Assembly: GCA_964561025.1 (NCBI GenBank) | Contig: CAZLNM010000006.1 | Coordinates: forward strand, 1 to 64,000 | Length of the DNA stretch: 64,000 bases | Source: JAAZNF01 sp964561025 | GTDB lineage: Bacteria; Myxococcota; B64-G9 | Reading direction: 5' to 3' | Made by a program: the position numbers and the translations under genes | Notes under the pieces: model-generated | Seen by the model: only the letters and a program-made list of their open reading frames with translations | Told to the model about the DNA's origin: nothing | Database searches by the model: none | Shown here: positions 1 through 10,507 of the stretch, piece by piece | How the letters are laid out: the number at the start of each line of letters is the position of its first letter | Numbering within the stretch: the stretch's first letter is position 1

Positions 1-1632
1 GTCATCCATGCCGGCGGCGAAACAGCGGTCGCGCTCCTCGCTGAGGACGTGCGCCGTCATGGCCACGATGGGAACACGTTGGGCGGCGGGGCTGGCGCCC
101 TCCGTTTGGCGAATGCGGCGGGCGGCCTCCATCCCGTCCATGCCCGGAAGCCCCACGTCCATGAGGATGAGATCCGGGCGGGCCGCCGCGACCGCCTCGA
201 CCACGGCGTTGCCGTCGCACACGCACTCGACCTGGTATCCCTTGCGCTGCAGGATGGTCTGGACCAGCATGCGCGACACCGGATCGTCCTCCGCGGCGAG
301 GATGCGGCGGCCGGTCGAAGCCTCCGGGGCCGCCGGCAGCGGCAGGGTCACCTCGAAGGCGGCGCCACCGGCCGGGAGGTTCTCGGCGCGGATCGAGCCG
401 CCCATGACCTGGCACAACTGCTGAGTGATGTGCAGGCCCAGGCCGCTGCCGTCCACGCCGCCGGAATCCTTGGCGCGCAGGAACGGCTCGAAAAGATGGG
501 GCATCAGGTCCGGCGGGATCCCCGGCCCGGTGTCCTGCACGCGAAGACACAGCCCCACCGTCTCGGCCGGCCGAACGCGCACGTCCACGCGGCCGGCCGG
601 GGTGTACTTGATGGCGTTGTCCACCAGGTTGACGACGATCTGGCGCAGGCGCAGCGTGTCCGCCAGGAGGCGGGCGGGCACGTCGCCGGAGATATCGAAG
701 GACAGCTCGAGGCCCCTGGCCCTTGCCCGGGGCTGGAGTTCTTCGGCCACTTCCGTGAGGAGGCGCCGCGGCTCGAACGGCACCGGGTGGAGCTGGAGCT
801 TCGAGGCGTCGATGCGGGAGACGTCCAGGAGGTCGTTCACCAGCCGCCGCAGCGCCAGCGCGCTCTGTTTCACCGCCGTCAGGTGCCGGGCGCAGGTGTC
901 GTTGGGAACATCGGTATGCATGAGTTCGCACAGGCCCAGGATGGCGTTGAGGGGAGTTCGCAGCTCGTGGCTGGCCTTGGCCAAAAAGGCCCGGCGGGCC
1001 TCGCTCGCCTGCTCCACCTTGCTCTTCGCCTCCAAGAGCTGGATCAGGCTCAAGCGGCGGTACAGCTCGTAGTACCCCGCCACGCCGAGCAACACCACCA
1101 GCGAGAAGAAGAGGGTCAGACCCATGTCGAGCAGGCGCTGCTCGGGAAGCACCGCGTCGGGGAACTCGAATCCGGCGGCGTGCATGGCGAGGAACGCCAC
1201 CAGCGCGAGCGCCGAGACACCGACCCACAGGACCCCTCCCCGCCCGAGGAGAAAGATGCCCATCAGGGCCAGGACGAAGTAGAGCACCGAGTTGGCCCGG
1301 GCCAGGCCGCCGGTCCCGAAGTTCGCCAGCACCACCCCCATGAGGAAAATGAGCAAGATCAAATGGCTGATCAACGGCGGGTGTCCGAGTTTCTTACCCA
1401 ACACGAAGACGCACAGCAACACCAGCACGCCCGTGAGAAAGGCGACGGCCAGGTGCACGGCGCCGTACAGAAAGAACGACAGCGCCCACATGCTCCCCAG
1501 CACCAGGCACAGCCAGAACACCAACGAGAGCAGCCGCAGCCGCAGGGCGTTCTCCACGTGGGCAGGATCCACTTTGCCGCCTTCGCGCGGAAGGTCGAGC
1601 GAGCCGAACCAGCGGTGGAGGGGTGATGCCAT
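1..1632 (-). CDS. Membrane hybrid sensor histidine kinase (3' end beyond the window)
   Basis: This reads open from an ATG at 1632 to base 1, giving 544 residues without a stop, so the C-terminus lies outside the window. The start is preceded by GAGGAAATC, a reasonable ribosome binding site. Residues about 25-200 are a run of hydrophobic segments with no large periplasmic loop. A HisKA domain follows with SHELRTPLNAILG (phospho-acceptor His222), then an HATPase domain with an N-box (VNLVDNAIKYTP) and G-boxes (DTGPGIP, GSGLGLHI). A receiver domain begins near residue 436, with the likely phospho-acceptor Asp492 in LILMDVGLPGMDG. Family knowledge says such kinases autophosphorylate His and pass the phosphate to the attached receiver. 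The signal is unknown; the membrane part may be the sensor. It is divergent to the secretin operon, with 177 bp between them. The target may be a downstream Hpt or response regulator outside the window. Confidence 0.9.
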   Translation of the reverse strand, partial: MASPLHRWFGSLDLPREGGKVDPAHVENALRLRLLSLVFWLCLVLGSMWALSFFLYGAVHLAVAFLTGVLVLLCVFVLGKKLGHPPLISHLILLIFLMGVVLANFGTGGLARANSVLYFVLALMGIFLLGRGGVLWVGVSALALVAFLAMHAAGFEFPDAVLPEQRLLDMGLTLFFSLVVLLGVAGYYELYRRLSLIQLLEAKSKVEQASEARRAFLAKASHELRTPLNAILGLCELMHTDVPNDTCARHLTAVKQSALALRRLVNDLLDVSRIDASKLQLHPVPFEPRRLLTEVAEELQPRARARGLELSFDISGDVPARLLADTLRLRQIVVNLVDNAIKYTPAGRVDVRVRPAETVGLCLRVQDTGPGIPPDLMPHLFEPFLRAKDSGGVDGSGLGLHITQQLCQVMGGSIRAENLPAGGAAFEVTLPLPAAPEASTGRRILAAEDDPVSRMLVQTILQRKGYQVECVCDGNAVVEAVAAARPDLILMDVGLPGMDGMEAARRIRQTEGASPAAQRVPIVAMTAHVLSEERDRCFAAGMDD

Positions 1633-1809
1633 GATTTCCTCGGCCGGTTCGATCCCTATACCCTGCCGGCGTTCCGGTAGCAACAGGCTCCACTTTGCCC
1701 CGGCGGTTTTCCCTTGACAGCGAGCGGTGATAGGTGTTTGCGTATTCCAGATCCCATTCCCCGGCACTGCCCGGAGGAGGCGGAATTGATCTCAGGAAGG
1801 AGCGCGAAA

Positions 1810-3264
1810 ATGATTATGCGAATCAAGGGGTTGTGGGTCGCCTGGGTTTGCCTGGCCTGCCTGGGCCTGTACACCCGGCCGGCGCACGCGCAGGGAGAGG
1901 AGCGCACCATCCGCCTGGTGGTGGGGGAGCAGAAGAGCTTCAATTTCCCGGGGATGACCAAGGTGGTGATGGGCAACAGCAGCATCGCCGACGTGCGCGT
2001 GGTCGGCGCCGAGAACATCATCCTGTTCGCCACCGGCTCGGGCCGGACCACCATGATGGTGATGCGCCACGGCAAGCCCAACATCTCGTACACGGTGGTG
2101 GTCTCGAAGGAGGACGTGAACACCCTGATGGCCGAGGTGCGCAAGCTGCTCGGCGACCGCGAGGGCATCTCCATCCGGCCCATCGGCGATCGGGTGATCC
2201 TGGACGGTCGGGCGTTCACCAGCGAGGACTTCACCCGCGTGCAGGAGATCACCAAGCTGTACCCCCAGGTGACCTCCTTCGTGAAGATCAACCCCAACGC
2301 CCGCAAGCTGGTGGCCGACCAGCTCAACGTGGAGCTGCAGAAGGCCGGCCTCAAGGACGTGGAAGCCACCGTGGTGGGCACCAAGATCTTCCTGGAGGGC
2401 TCGGTCGAATCCAAGCAGGACCTCCAGAAGGCGGAGATGATCACCAAGGCGGTGGGTGAGGAGGTCGAGAACCTCCTGACCGTGGGCATCAAGCGCATGG
2501 TGCTGGTGGAAGTGGACTTCGTGGAGATTAAAAAGAGCGGGCAGGATCACATCGGTGTCCGCTGGCCGCTGAACTTCGAAGGAAATGCCAACTGGAACAT
2601 GACCTGGAACTTCCCGCTCAAGCCCAGCGGGCCGCCCACCGGCTTCTCCGGTCTCACCATGCAGGCGGAGACGGCCTTCGGCTTCGGGTTCCTGTTCACC
2701 AACGGCTACGCCCGGGTGCTGGCCCAGCCCAAGCTGGTGTGCGCCAGCGGCGAGCCCGCCGAGTTCATGGCCGGCGGCCAGGTCCCCATCCCGATGGTGA
2801 CCGCCACCTCGTTCCAGGTGGACTTCAAGCCCTTCGGCATCATCCTCAAGATCACCCCGGTGGCGGACCGGCACGGCAACATCCAGATCGACATCATGAG
2901 CGAGGTGTCCGACATCGACCGTTCGCTGGGCGTGGTGGCCAACGGCATCGACATCCCGGGTTTCGTCACCGATCGCGCCAAGACCAACGTCACCGTGCGC
3001 CACGGCCAGACCATCGTGCTGTCTGGCCTGTTCCACCACGTCGAGGAGAAGGACCTCTCCAAGGTGCCGTTGCTGGGCCACATCCCCATCATCGGTGAGG
3101 TGTTCAAGTCCCGCACCTTCCGCGAGAAGAAGGCCGAGCTGTGCGTGTTCGTCACCCCGCGCATCGTGAACCCGGAGACCCCCAAGATCCTCAAGATGAT
3201 CTCGGACGTGAAGAGCCGTTACAAGCGCGCTCGCGACGAGGTGAGCTTCGGGATCTTCGACTGA
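1810..3264 (+). CDS. CpaC/RcpA-like secretin with BON domain
   Basis: Predicted outer-membrane secretin of a Tad/type II-like secretion system. I chose the ATG at 1810, which follows GGAAGGAGCGCGAAA and begins a signal peptide (MIMRIKGLWVAWVCLACL, cleavage near AHAQ). An in-frame start at 1714 would put a signal peptide in the middle of the protein. After the signal come a pilus/secretin N-terminal domain (about residues 30-110), a BON-like domain (about 115-235) and the secretin domain (about 240-470) with the VPIPMVTA and PLLGHIPIIGEVFKS motifs typical of the family. The 484-residue length fits CpaC. It heads an apparent operon with an FHA-CpaF ATPase 33 bp downstream and a double-FHA protein. 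TTGACA at 1714-1719 could be a -35 element, but I see no convincing -10. No prepilin, CpaB, TadB/C or prepilin peptidase gene follows, which is unusual for a complete Tad locus. Confidence 0.88.
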   Translation: MIMRIKGLWVAWVCLACLGLYTRPAHAQGEERTIRLVVGEQKSFNFPGMTKVVMGNSSIADVRVVGAENIILFATGSGRTTMMVMRHGKPNISYTVVVSKEDVNTLMAEVRKLLGDREGISIRPIGDRVILDGRAFTSEDFTRVQEITKLYPQVTSFVKINPNARKLVADQLNVELQKAGLKDVEATVVGTKIFLEGSVESKQDLQKAEMITKAVGEEVENLLTVGIKRMVLVEVDFVEIKKSGQDHIGVRWPLNFEGNANWNMTWNFPLKPSGPPTGFSGLTMQAETAFGFGFLFTNGYARVLAQPKLVCASGEPAEFMAGGQVPIPMVTATSFQVDFKPFGIILKITPVADRHGNIQIDIMSEVSDIDRSLGVVANGIDIPGFVTDRAKTNVTVRHGQTIVLSGLFHHVEEKDLSKVPLLGHIPIIGEVFKSRTFREKKAELCVFVTPRIVNPETPKILKMISDVKSRYKRARDEVSFGIFD

Positions 3265-3297
3265 GAATCGCCTGCACCGGACAGCGGAGGCACCCGC

Positions 3298-5133
<1,836 letters not shown>

Positions 5134-5153
5134 GCTTGCGCTGACACATCGAG

Positions 5154-7109
5154 ATGCAAAAGCTAAAGATCATCGACTCCAGCGGTCGCGAGCGCGAGGT
5201 GGACATCACCACGCAGCCGAAGGTGTTCGGGCGCGGCGAGGACAGCGACGTGGTGCTGGGCTCGCGCAGCGTGTCCCGCCACCACGTCAAGCTGTGGGAA
5301 GAGGCCGGCAAGGTGATGGTGGAGGATCTCACCAACGGCCAGGCCACCAAGCTGGCCGGGGAGCTGGTGTCGGGCTCCTTCGAGCTGCCGCCGGGGGTTC
5401 CCATGGAGGTCGGGGCCTTCGTGTTTCAGCTGCCGGCCCCGGAGCCGGTGGCCACCGAGGAGGCGCCCGCCGAACAGGCGCCGGTGCCGCTGCTGGCCGG
5501 CACCCGCGGGCCCACCAAGGACATCGAGATCGAGCTCGGCGAGGGCGACAACAGCATCGGGCGCGATCCCAACTCCACCGTGGCCATCGAGGATCCCTCC
5601 ATCTCCCGCATGCACGCCCGGCTTCAGGTCCAGGCCGGTCGCTTCACCCTGATCGACATGCGCAGCAGCAACGGCACCTTCGTCAACGGCAAGCGTATCG
5701 AGCAGGTCGATCTGGTCAGCGGGGACGTGCTGCGCTTCGGCAACCTGGAGTTCCGCTTCCTGTACGGAGAGCCGGTGCGGCCGAGCGGCATGCCGCGGCG
5801 CAAGAAGCTCATGTTGATCGGCGGGGGCGCGCTGGCGCTCCTGTTCATCATCGGCATCGCCGCCAAGAGCTGCGGTACCCCCCCTCCCAAGCCGAGCGGC
5901 GGCGGTCCGGTGGAGCCGCAGGTCCCGGACGAGGTGCTGGCCGAGCAGGCGCTGATGCAGGCGCGCTCGTTCATCTCGGAGCTCAACTGGGACGAGGCGG
6001 AGAAGGCGGTGGAGACCGCGCTCAACCACTACCCCATCTCCCCCGAGGGCAAGAAACTTCAGAAGAAGATCAAGGCCGAGCGGGCCAACAAGATCATGTT
6101 CGAGGACGCCACCACCAACTACGAGGTGGGCCGGCTGGAGGAGGCCCTGGAGCAATTCCGGCGCGTTCCCAAGGACAGCATCTACTTCCAGAAGTGCAAG
6201 TACAAGATCGGCGAGCTCGAGAAGCGCCTGGGGGATTACCACCTGAAGGAGGGCATCTCCTACTTCAAGGCCAACAACTTCAAGGCCGCCCACCGGCACC
6301 TCACCAAATACATGGAGCTCTCCGACGAAACCCGCTGCGATCAGAAGACCTACCAGAACTGGGTGAAGCGCACCGAGGCCAACCTGCGGGTGGAGCGGCA
6401 GGCCTTCACCCCGTACGTGGTCCGCTGCGACAAGCCCGATGTCCAGCCGGTGGCCCCCACCGCCACGCCGGAGGAGCTGTTGCGGGCGGCCTTCCCCGAG
6501 CGCGAGCTGTACGACATCATGCTGCTGTACTACAAGGGCAAGGCCGACACCGCCCTGCTCTCCCTGCGCAAGCTCATCGCCCTGACGAACAACGGCAAGC
6601 TCCTGGAACGGGCCAAGGACATCGAACTCAGCATGAAGATCGTCAACGGCAAGTTCAAGGAGGGCACCGCCTCTCTCCAGGCCGGCGACATCAAGACCGC
6701 GCGGGAGCAGTTCCGGGTGGCGCTGGAGAACGATCAAAAGCTCATGGGCGGCGAGCTGCGTAGCTACTACCGCGAGGACGTCGGCCGCCAGCTCTCACTG
6801 CGGTTGTACAAGGAGGGCCTGGAGATCTTCAACCGGGCCGTCGACAACGGGGACGCCAAGATGTTGGAGAAGGCGTTCGTCTCCTGGAGCGAGTGCCTCA
6901 AGCTCAAGCCGGACGACACCGACTGCCTGAGCGGGATGCAGCTTCTGGAGAACGCCGCCGAGCAGCTGTTGCAGGCGGCCACGGCCTATGAGCAGCGTGA
7001 CGATCCGCGGGCCATCGAGCGCTGGCGCCAGGTGGTGGCCATCACCCGGCCCGAGAGCCTGCCCTACAAGAACGCCAAGCTCAAACTGCGTGAATACAAC
7101 GCGGAGTGA
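5154..7109 (+). CDS. Double-FHA single-pass membrane protein with TPR-like C-terminus
   Basis: This 651-residue protein has two FHA domains (about residues 1-95 and 115-205), both with the R/S-x-x-H and N-G core (SVSRHHVKLWE; SISRMHARL and SSNGTFVNGKRI). A basic stop-transfer stretch and one membrane helix (about 222-240, LMLIGGGALALLFIIGIAA) follow. The rest (about 260-640) is helical and rich in Leu-x-x-A patterns such as LNWDEAEKAVETALNHYP, which look like degenerate TPR repeats. The start sits 20 bp after the cpaF stop, so it is probably co-transcribed. The topology places the FHA domains in the cytoplasm and the helical domain in the periplasm. It is likely a scaffold linking phosphorylation state to the secretin/CpaF machine. 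The function is inferred from domains and context only. Confidence 0.85.
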   Translation: MQKLKIIDSSGREREVDITTQPKVFGRGEDSDVVLGSRSVSRHHVKLWEEAGKVMVEDLTNGQATKLAGELVSGSFELPPGVPMEVGAFVFQLPAPEPVATEEAPAEQAPVPLLAGTRGPTKDIEIELGEGDNSIGRDPNSTVAIEDPSISRMHARLQVQAGRFTLIDMRSSNGTFVNGKRIEQVDLVSGDVLRFGNLEFRFLYGEPVRPSGMPRRKKLMLIGGGALALLFIIGIAAKSCGTPPPKPSGGGPVEPQVPDEVLAEQALMQARSFISELNWDEAEKAVETALNHYPISPEGKKLQKKIKAERANKIMFEDATTNYEVGRLEEALEQFRRVPKDSIYFQKCKYKIGELEKRLGDYHLKEGISYFKANNFKAAHRHLTKYMELSDETRCDQKTYQNWVKRTEANLRVERQAFTPYVVRCDKPDVQPVAPTATPEELLRAAFPERELYDIMLLYYKGKADTALLSLRKLIALTNNGKLLERAKDIELSMKIVNGKFKEGTASLQAGDIKTAREQFRVALENDQKLMGGELRSYYREDVGRQLSLRLYKEGLEIFNRAVDNGDAKMLEKAFVSWSECLKLKPDDTDCLSGMQLLENAAEQLLQAATAYEQRDDPRAIERWRQVVAITRPESLPYKNAKLKLREYNAE

Positions 7110-7436
7110 GCCGCGGCGACGCAAAAGTTTTTCCCGAAAATACCGGCTTCGAATGAGCGAATATCGTTCGTGCTCAGGCGCGGGGCCCATCCATTGAGCC
7201 GCACCGATAACTTGCGTTCTGGGAGCGTCTGACGCCGATGCCGTCAGAGCCGACGCCGTCTGGCACGATCGATTGATGTGCCGGGAGAAGGCGGTGCCTA
7301 CATTCTTCGCGTTCTTTGTCCGAGCGATACCTGGAATCACGATTGCGAGCGAGGACGCGGAGGCAAGGCATCGCAAGGTTTTTGGGGATGCCCGTCGACT
7401 GGTGGCAGGGGCGCGAGGGGGGAGCGGCGGATCCGG
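7110..7436. other. Intergenic stretch between convergent genes
   Basis: This 327-bp gap separates the convergent double-FHA gene and the MlaC-like gene. It is less GC-rich than its flanks. I found no open frame with a convincing ribosome binding site and no clear stem-loop followed by T residues. Short frames here (for example 7273-7524) run into the coding region of the opposite strand and look like shadows. Confidence 0.5.
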
Positions 7437-8084
7437 CTACTGGATCTTGGTGTCCTTTTCGGAGATCTTGCCCGCCTTGACCTCGTCGAGCTTCTTCTTC
7501 ATGGCCGTCACCAGCGCCGCGTAGGACTCCTTCTTGATCTTGCGGTTGAACTCGCCGCGGTAGTGGCGCACCAGGCTCACGTCGCCGAACTCCACGTCGT
7601 AGATCATCCAGCGATCACCCTGTAGGAACAGGTGGAACACCAGGTCCTCGCTGACCGTCTTCTTCTTCTTGGTCTGGGCGCTGGCTACCGCGCTGACCGA
7701 CGCGGTGGCCCCGTCCTCGGAGAACTGCTCCTCGTCGATGCGCAGGGTGAACTCCACGTTCTGGCGGATGGCGTTGGTGTAGGCGGCCTCGATGAGGTCG
7801 CGAAGGAGTTTCACGAACTCGGTCCGCTCCTGCGCGGTGCGCGGTTCCCAGTGAGCGCCCAGGGCTCGCTTGGCGAGCTCCGAAAAGTCCAGAAAGCCGT
7901 CCACCACCTTCTGTAGGCGCGCCTTCTGCTCCTGCTCCTCCTTGGAGCCCTTGGCGGTCTTTTGGCGCAGTACGCTCTTGACGCTCTCGGCGCTGGCCTC
8001 GATGACCTGCCGCGGTGGCTGCCCGGCGTGGAGGGGCTGCGGAAGGATCCACAAGGTCATGAAACCGATCATGAGATTTCGCAT
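7437..8084 (-). CDS. MlaC/Ttg2D family phospholipid-binding periplasmic protein
   Basis: A 215-residue exported protein of the MlaC (toluene tolerance Ttg2D) family, which shuttles phospholipids between outer and inner membranes. I chose the ATG at 8084, which follows GAGGAGA and starts a signal peptide ending near LHAG; upstream in-frame starts would precede it with a non-signal stretch. The family pattern is seen in the N-terminal helix region (PRQVIEASAESVKSVL), in FLDFSELAKRALGAHW (the conserved F-x-x-L/M-x-x-x-x-L-G-x-x-W core) and in the C-terminal beta part (GDRWMIYDVEFGDVSLV followed by the Arg/Phe-rich helix). It lies 201 bp downstream of a TolC-like gene on the same strand, and the two may be one transcript. 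No MlaD/E/F genes are in the window, so the ATPase and permease partners must be elsewhere. Confidence 0.88.
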   Translation of the reverse strand: MRNLMIGFMTLWILPQPLHAGQPPRQVIEASAESVKSVLRQKTAKGSKEEQEQKARLQKVVDGFLDFSELAKRALGAHWEPRTAQERTEFVKLLRDLIEAAYTNAIRQNVEFTLRIDEEQFSEDGATASVSAVASAQTKKKKTVSEDLVFHLFLQGDRWMIYDVEFGDVSLVRHYRGEFNRKIKKESYAALVTAMKKKLDEVKAGKISEKDTKIQ

Positions 8085-8285
8085 GGTGTTTCTCCTCGAA
8101 AATCGAATTTCATCTCGCTCAACGTCCATTTCGACGGCGCCGCCGAAGTTCGGATTCACCCGTGAATCTGGTGCGGCAGGGCCGCACCATGCGCGCGCGC
8201 CCGCTCGCGCTGGCTGTATCGGCTCCACGGTCGGTCGCGCTCAATCACACCTGTCTCCCGTGCGTGCATCTTGCGTTCAGAGAAT

Positions 8286-9725
8286 CTAGGGCGCGCTGCA
8301 CAGATCGTCGCCCGCGGCGGAGCGCAGCGCGTCGTAGGCCACCCGTTGATCGTGGATGGCCTTCTCCCGGTCCATGCGGGCCTTGGCGAACGCGGCCAGC
8401 GAGTCCAGCAGATCGCGGGTGTTGGTGAGGCCCACGCCGTAGTCCATCATGTTGGCGCGCATCCAGGCCTTGGCGGCGCGTTCTCCGCGCGAGAGGTGCT
8501 CGAGCTGCTCGGCGCCGGTCCGCAGGTCGAGGAGCTTCTGCTCGAGCTGCAATCGCACCGCGGCCTCGGCCTGGGAGAGCTGGGCGGTGACACGCGCCAG
8601 ATCGGCCCGGGCGCGGTCCAGCCGGGCCAGTTTCTGGGGGATGTCCAGGGTGACCTGCAGGCCCAGCGCCACGCCGCCGTCGTAGGCGGTGAGCGAGGAC
8701 TGCAGCAGCGGGTTGCGGATGAAATCCTGCACCGGCGAGTACGAACCCTTGAGGTAGCCGGCCACGAAGAAGTCCGGGAAGAACGCCGCTCGCTGGACGT
8801 CCGCCAGGGCCGCCGTGGCGTCCCGGGCGGCCCGCAGCTGGGCCAGGTCGGCTCGTTGGGCCAGGGCGCGCTGGGTGAACGCCTGGAGCGGTTCGGCCGG
8901 CAGCGGCGGCGGTTCCAAGGGCTCGCTTCGAAGGGGCGTCTTCTCGCCCAGGTCGTCCTGCCCGGTGAGGAAGCGCAAGGCGGCCACGGCCAGCTCGCGG
9001 CCCTGGCGCGCCTGGAGAACCATGCCCTCCACCTGCGCGGCATAGTAGCGCAGCTTGAACTGATCGCGATCCGACACGTCCTCGTTCCCCTCGTCGAGCA
9101 TCTTCTTGAGCTTGGCCTCGGCCTCCTTGAGCTTGGCCCGTCCGTCCGACAAGATCTCGCAGGCGGCGTCGGCGAGCAGCCAGCCGTAGTAGGCGCGCCG
9201 CACCTCGAGCGCGATCTCCTGCCGGGCGCGCTTCAGCCCGGCCTCGCCCGCCCGCACGCCGCTGTGGGCCGCGCGCCGCGCGGCGTCCAGCTTGCCGAAT
9301 GTGAACAGCGGCAGCACCGCCTCGATCTTTCCTCCAAAGGCCACTCCCAGCTCGCCAAAGTCGAGGTTGCCTCGCTCCGAGGCATGGCTGACCTTGAGGC
9401 ACTCGTCGACGGGGATGGCACCGCAAGCCGCCCTGTCGATGCGACGTTCGCTCACCGGCCCGCCCGCCAGGGCCTCGAAGCGGATGACCGGAAACCAGGT
9501 CCGGCGGGCCTCGGCGTAGCGCGCCCGGTAGGAGTCCAGCTCGGCGTCGGCGGCCAGCACCCGCCCGTCGTGGGCCAGGGCCAGGCGCAGGAGCTCGGGC
9601 AGACCCAGGCCGCCGGCCTTCTCTTCCTCCGGCGCCTCGACCTCAGGGGCAGCGGAGGTCGTGGGGGCATCGGCGGGAGATTCAGCCACGAGGATGGCAC
9701 CGGCCAACAATGCGAGCGCGAACAT
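8286..9725 (-). CDS. TolC-family outer membrane efflux protein
   Basis: A 479-residue outer-membrane factor. The N-terminus is a signal peptide (MFALALLAGAILVAES) followed by a Pro/Ala/Glu-rich linker. The body has the two repeated TolC halves (OEP domains) of long amphipathic coiled-coil helices, e.g. LPELLRLALAHDGRVLAADAE near residue 45 and QAFTQRALAQRADLAQLRAA in the second half. An AAAGG-like site (AAAGGAAC) precedes the ATG. Such trimers form the outer-membrane channel for tripartite efflux pumps or type I secretion. No membrane-fusion protein or inner-membrane pump is adjacent; only the MlaC-like gene follows. The substrate is unknown. Confidence 0.87.
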   Translation of the reverse strand: MFALALLAGAILVAESPADAPTTSAAPEVEAPEEEKAGGLGLPELLRLALAHDGRVLAADAELDSYRARYAEARRTWFPVIRFEALAGGPVSERRIDRAACGAIPVDECLKVSHASERGNLDFGELGVAFGGKIEAVLPLFTFGKLDAARRAAHSGVRAGEAGLKRARQEIALEVRRAYYGWLLADAACEILSDGRAKLKEAEAKLKKMLDEGNEDVSDRDQFKLRYYAAQVEGMVLQARQGRELAVAALRFLTGQDDLGEKTPLRSEPLEPPPLPAEPLQAFTQRALAQRADLAQLRAARDATAALADVQRAAFFPDFFVAGYLKGSYSPVQDFIRNPLLQSSLTAYDGGVALGLQVTLDIPQKLARLDRARADLARVTAQLSQAEAAVRLQLEQKLLDLRTGAEQLEHLSRGERAAKAWMRANMMDYGVGLTNTRDLLDSLAAFAKARMDREKAIHDQRVAYDALRSAAGDDLCSAP

Positions 9726-9848
9726 GGGGTTCCTTTCGATACGCCGCCGAGACTAGGCGGCGCATCTCGGCCTGTCAAGCGCCAGCGGGGCGGCGAGTTG
9801 AGAAAATTGGAACCGGATGGCAATACTTCTCTGTCGCCGGAGGTCATC

Positions 9849-10505
9849 ATGTCGGGATGCGCATGTCGGTTCGCCGCCTGGTTGCTCATGCAGGCGAATG
9901 CCGCGCAAGCGGAGCCCGCGCTCCCCGAGCCGGCCGCGGTGCTGGCCGAGCTCAACCGGCTGCGGCAGGATCCCCGCAGCTTCGCGCCCGGCCTGGAGGA
10001 ATGGCTCTCCTGGTTCGACGGCCCGCTGCTGCGCCGTCCTGGGGAGATCGCGCTTCGCACCCGAGAAGGAAAGGTGGCGGTGGAGGAAGCCCTGGCGTTC
10101 CTCGAAGAGGTCAAGGCCGCACCACCGCTCCGCCTCTCTCCAGGAATGAGCCGGGCCGCGCTGGAACACGCCACGGATCTCGGAAAGAGCGGAGAGACGG
10201 GTCATACGGGCAGCGATGGCAGCAACCCGTCCCAGCGCTTGCGGCGTCATGGGACGTGGCGGGGGAAGGTCGGCGAGAACCTGGCCTTCGGGGAGTCCTC
10301 TGCCCTGCGGGTCATTCAACTCTTGCTCGTCGACGACGGAGTGCCGGATCGCGCCCACCGCAAGAGCCTGCTGGACGGGAGGTTCCGCTGGGCCGGGATC
10401 GCCTGCGCGCCCCATCCGGTGTATCGGGTCGTGTGCGTGATCGACCTCGCGGCAAAATACGAGGAGAAGAAGCAGCCGGCTGGTGAAATGACCGGAGAAA
10501 AATAG
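9849..10505 (+). CDS. CAP (SCP/PR-1) domain secreted protein
   Basis: A 218-residue exported protein with a CAP/SCP domain. The ATG at 9849 follows GGAGG at ideal spacing, and the N-terminus is a short signal-like segment ending near ANAAQA. The CAP domain begins with the typical LAELNRLRQDP motif and holds ALEHATDLGKSGETGHTGSDG (the H-T-G/S-D loop), KVGENLAFG (the GENL motif with the metal-site Glu) and AHRKSLLDGRFRWAGIAC (the H-R-x-x-x-L...G-I motif). Bacterial CAP proteins are mostly uncharacterised, with some proposed to bind lipid or act as peptidases. It ends two bases before the next gene's ATG, so the two are probably co-translated. Confidence 0.88.
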   Translation: MSGCACRFAAWLLMQANAAQAEPALPEPAAVLAELNRLRQDPRSFAPGLEEWLSWFDGPLLRRPGEIALRTREGKVAVEEALAFLEEVKAAPPLRLSPGMSRAALEHATDLGKSGETGHTGSDGSNPSQRLRRHGTWRGKVGENLAFGESSALRVIQLLLVDDGVPDRAHRKSLLDGRFRWAGIACAPHPVYRVVCVIDLAAKYEEKKQPAGEMTGEK

Positions 10506-10507
10506 CC

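Noticed and set aside
2..1228. Minus-strand frame of 408 codons in the first kilobase
   Set aside because: It is shifted relative to the histidine kinase frame, which is open from 1632 to base 1 and has all the kinase motifs.
8271..9848. Frame upstream of the CAP-domain gene, in frame with it
   Set aside because: Antisense to the TolC-like gene. The strong ribosome binding site and signal peptide at 9849 define the real start.
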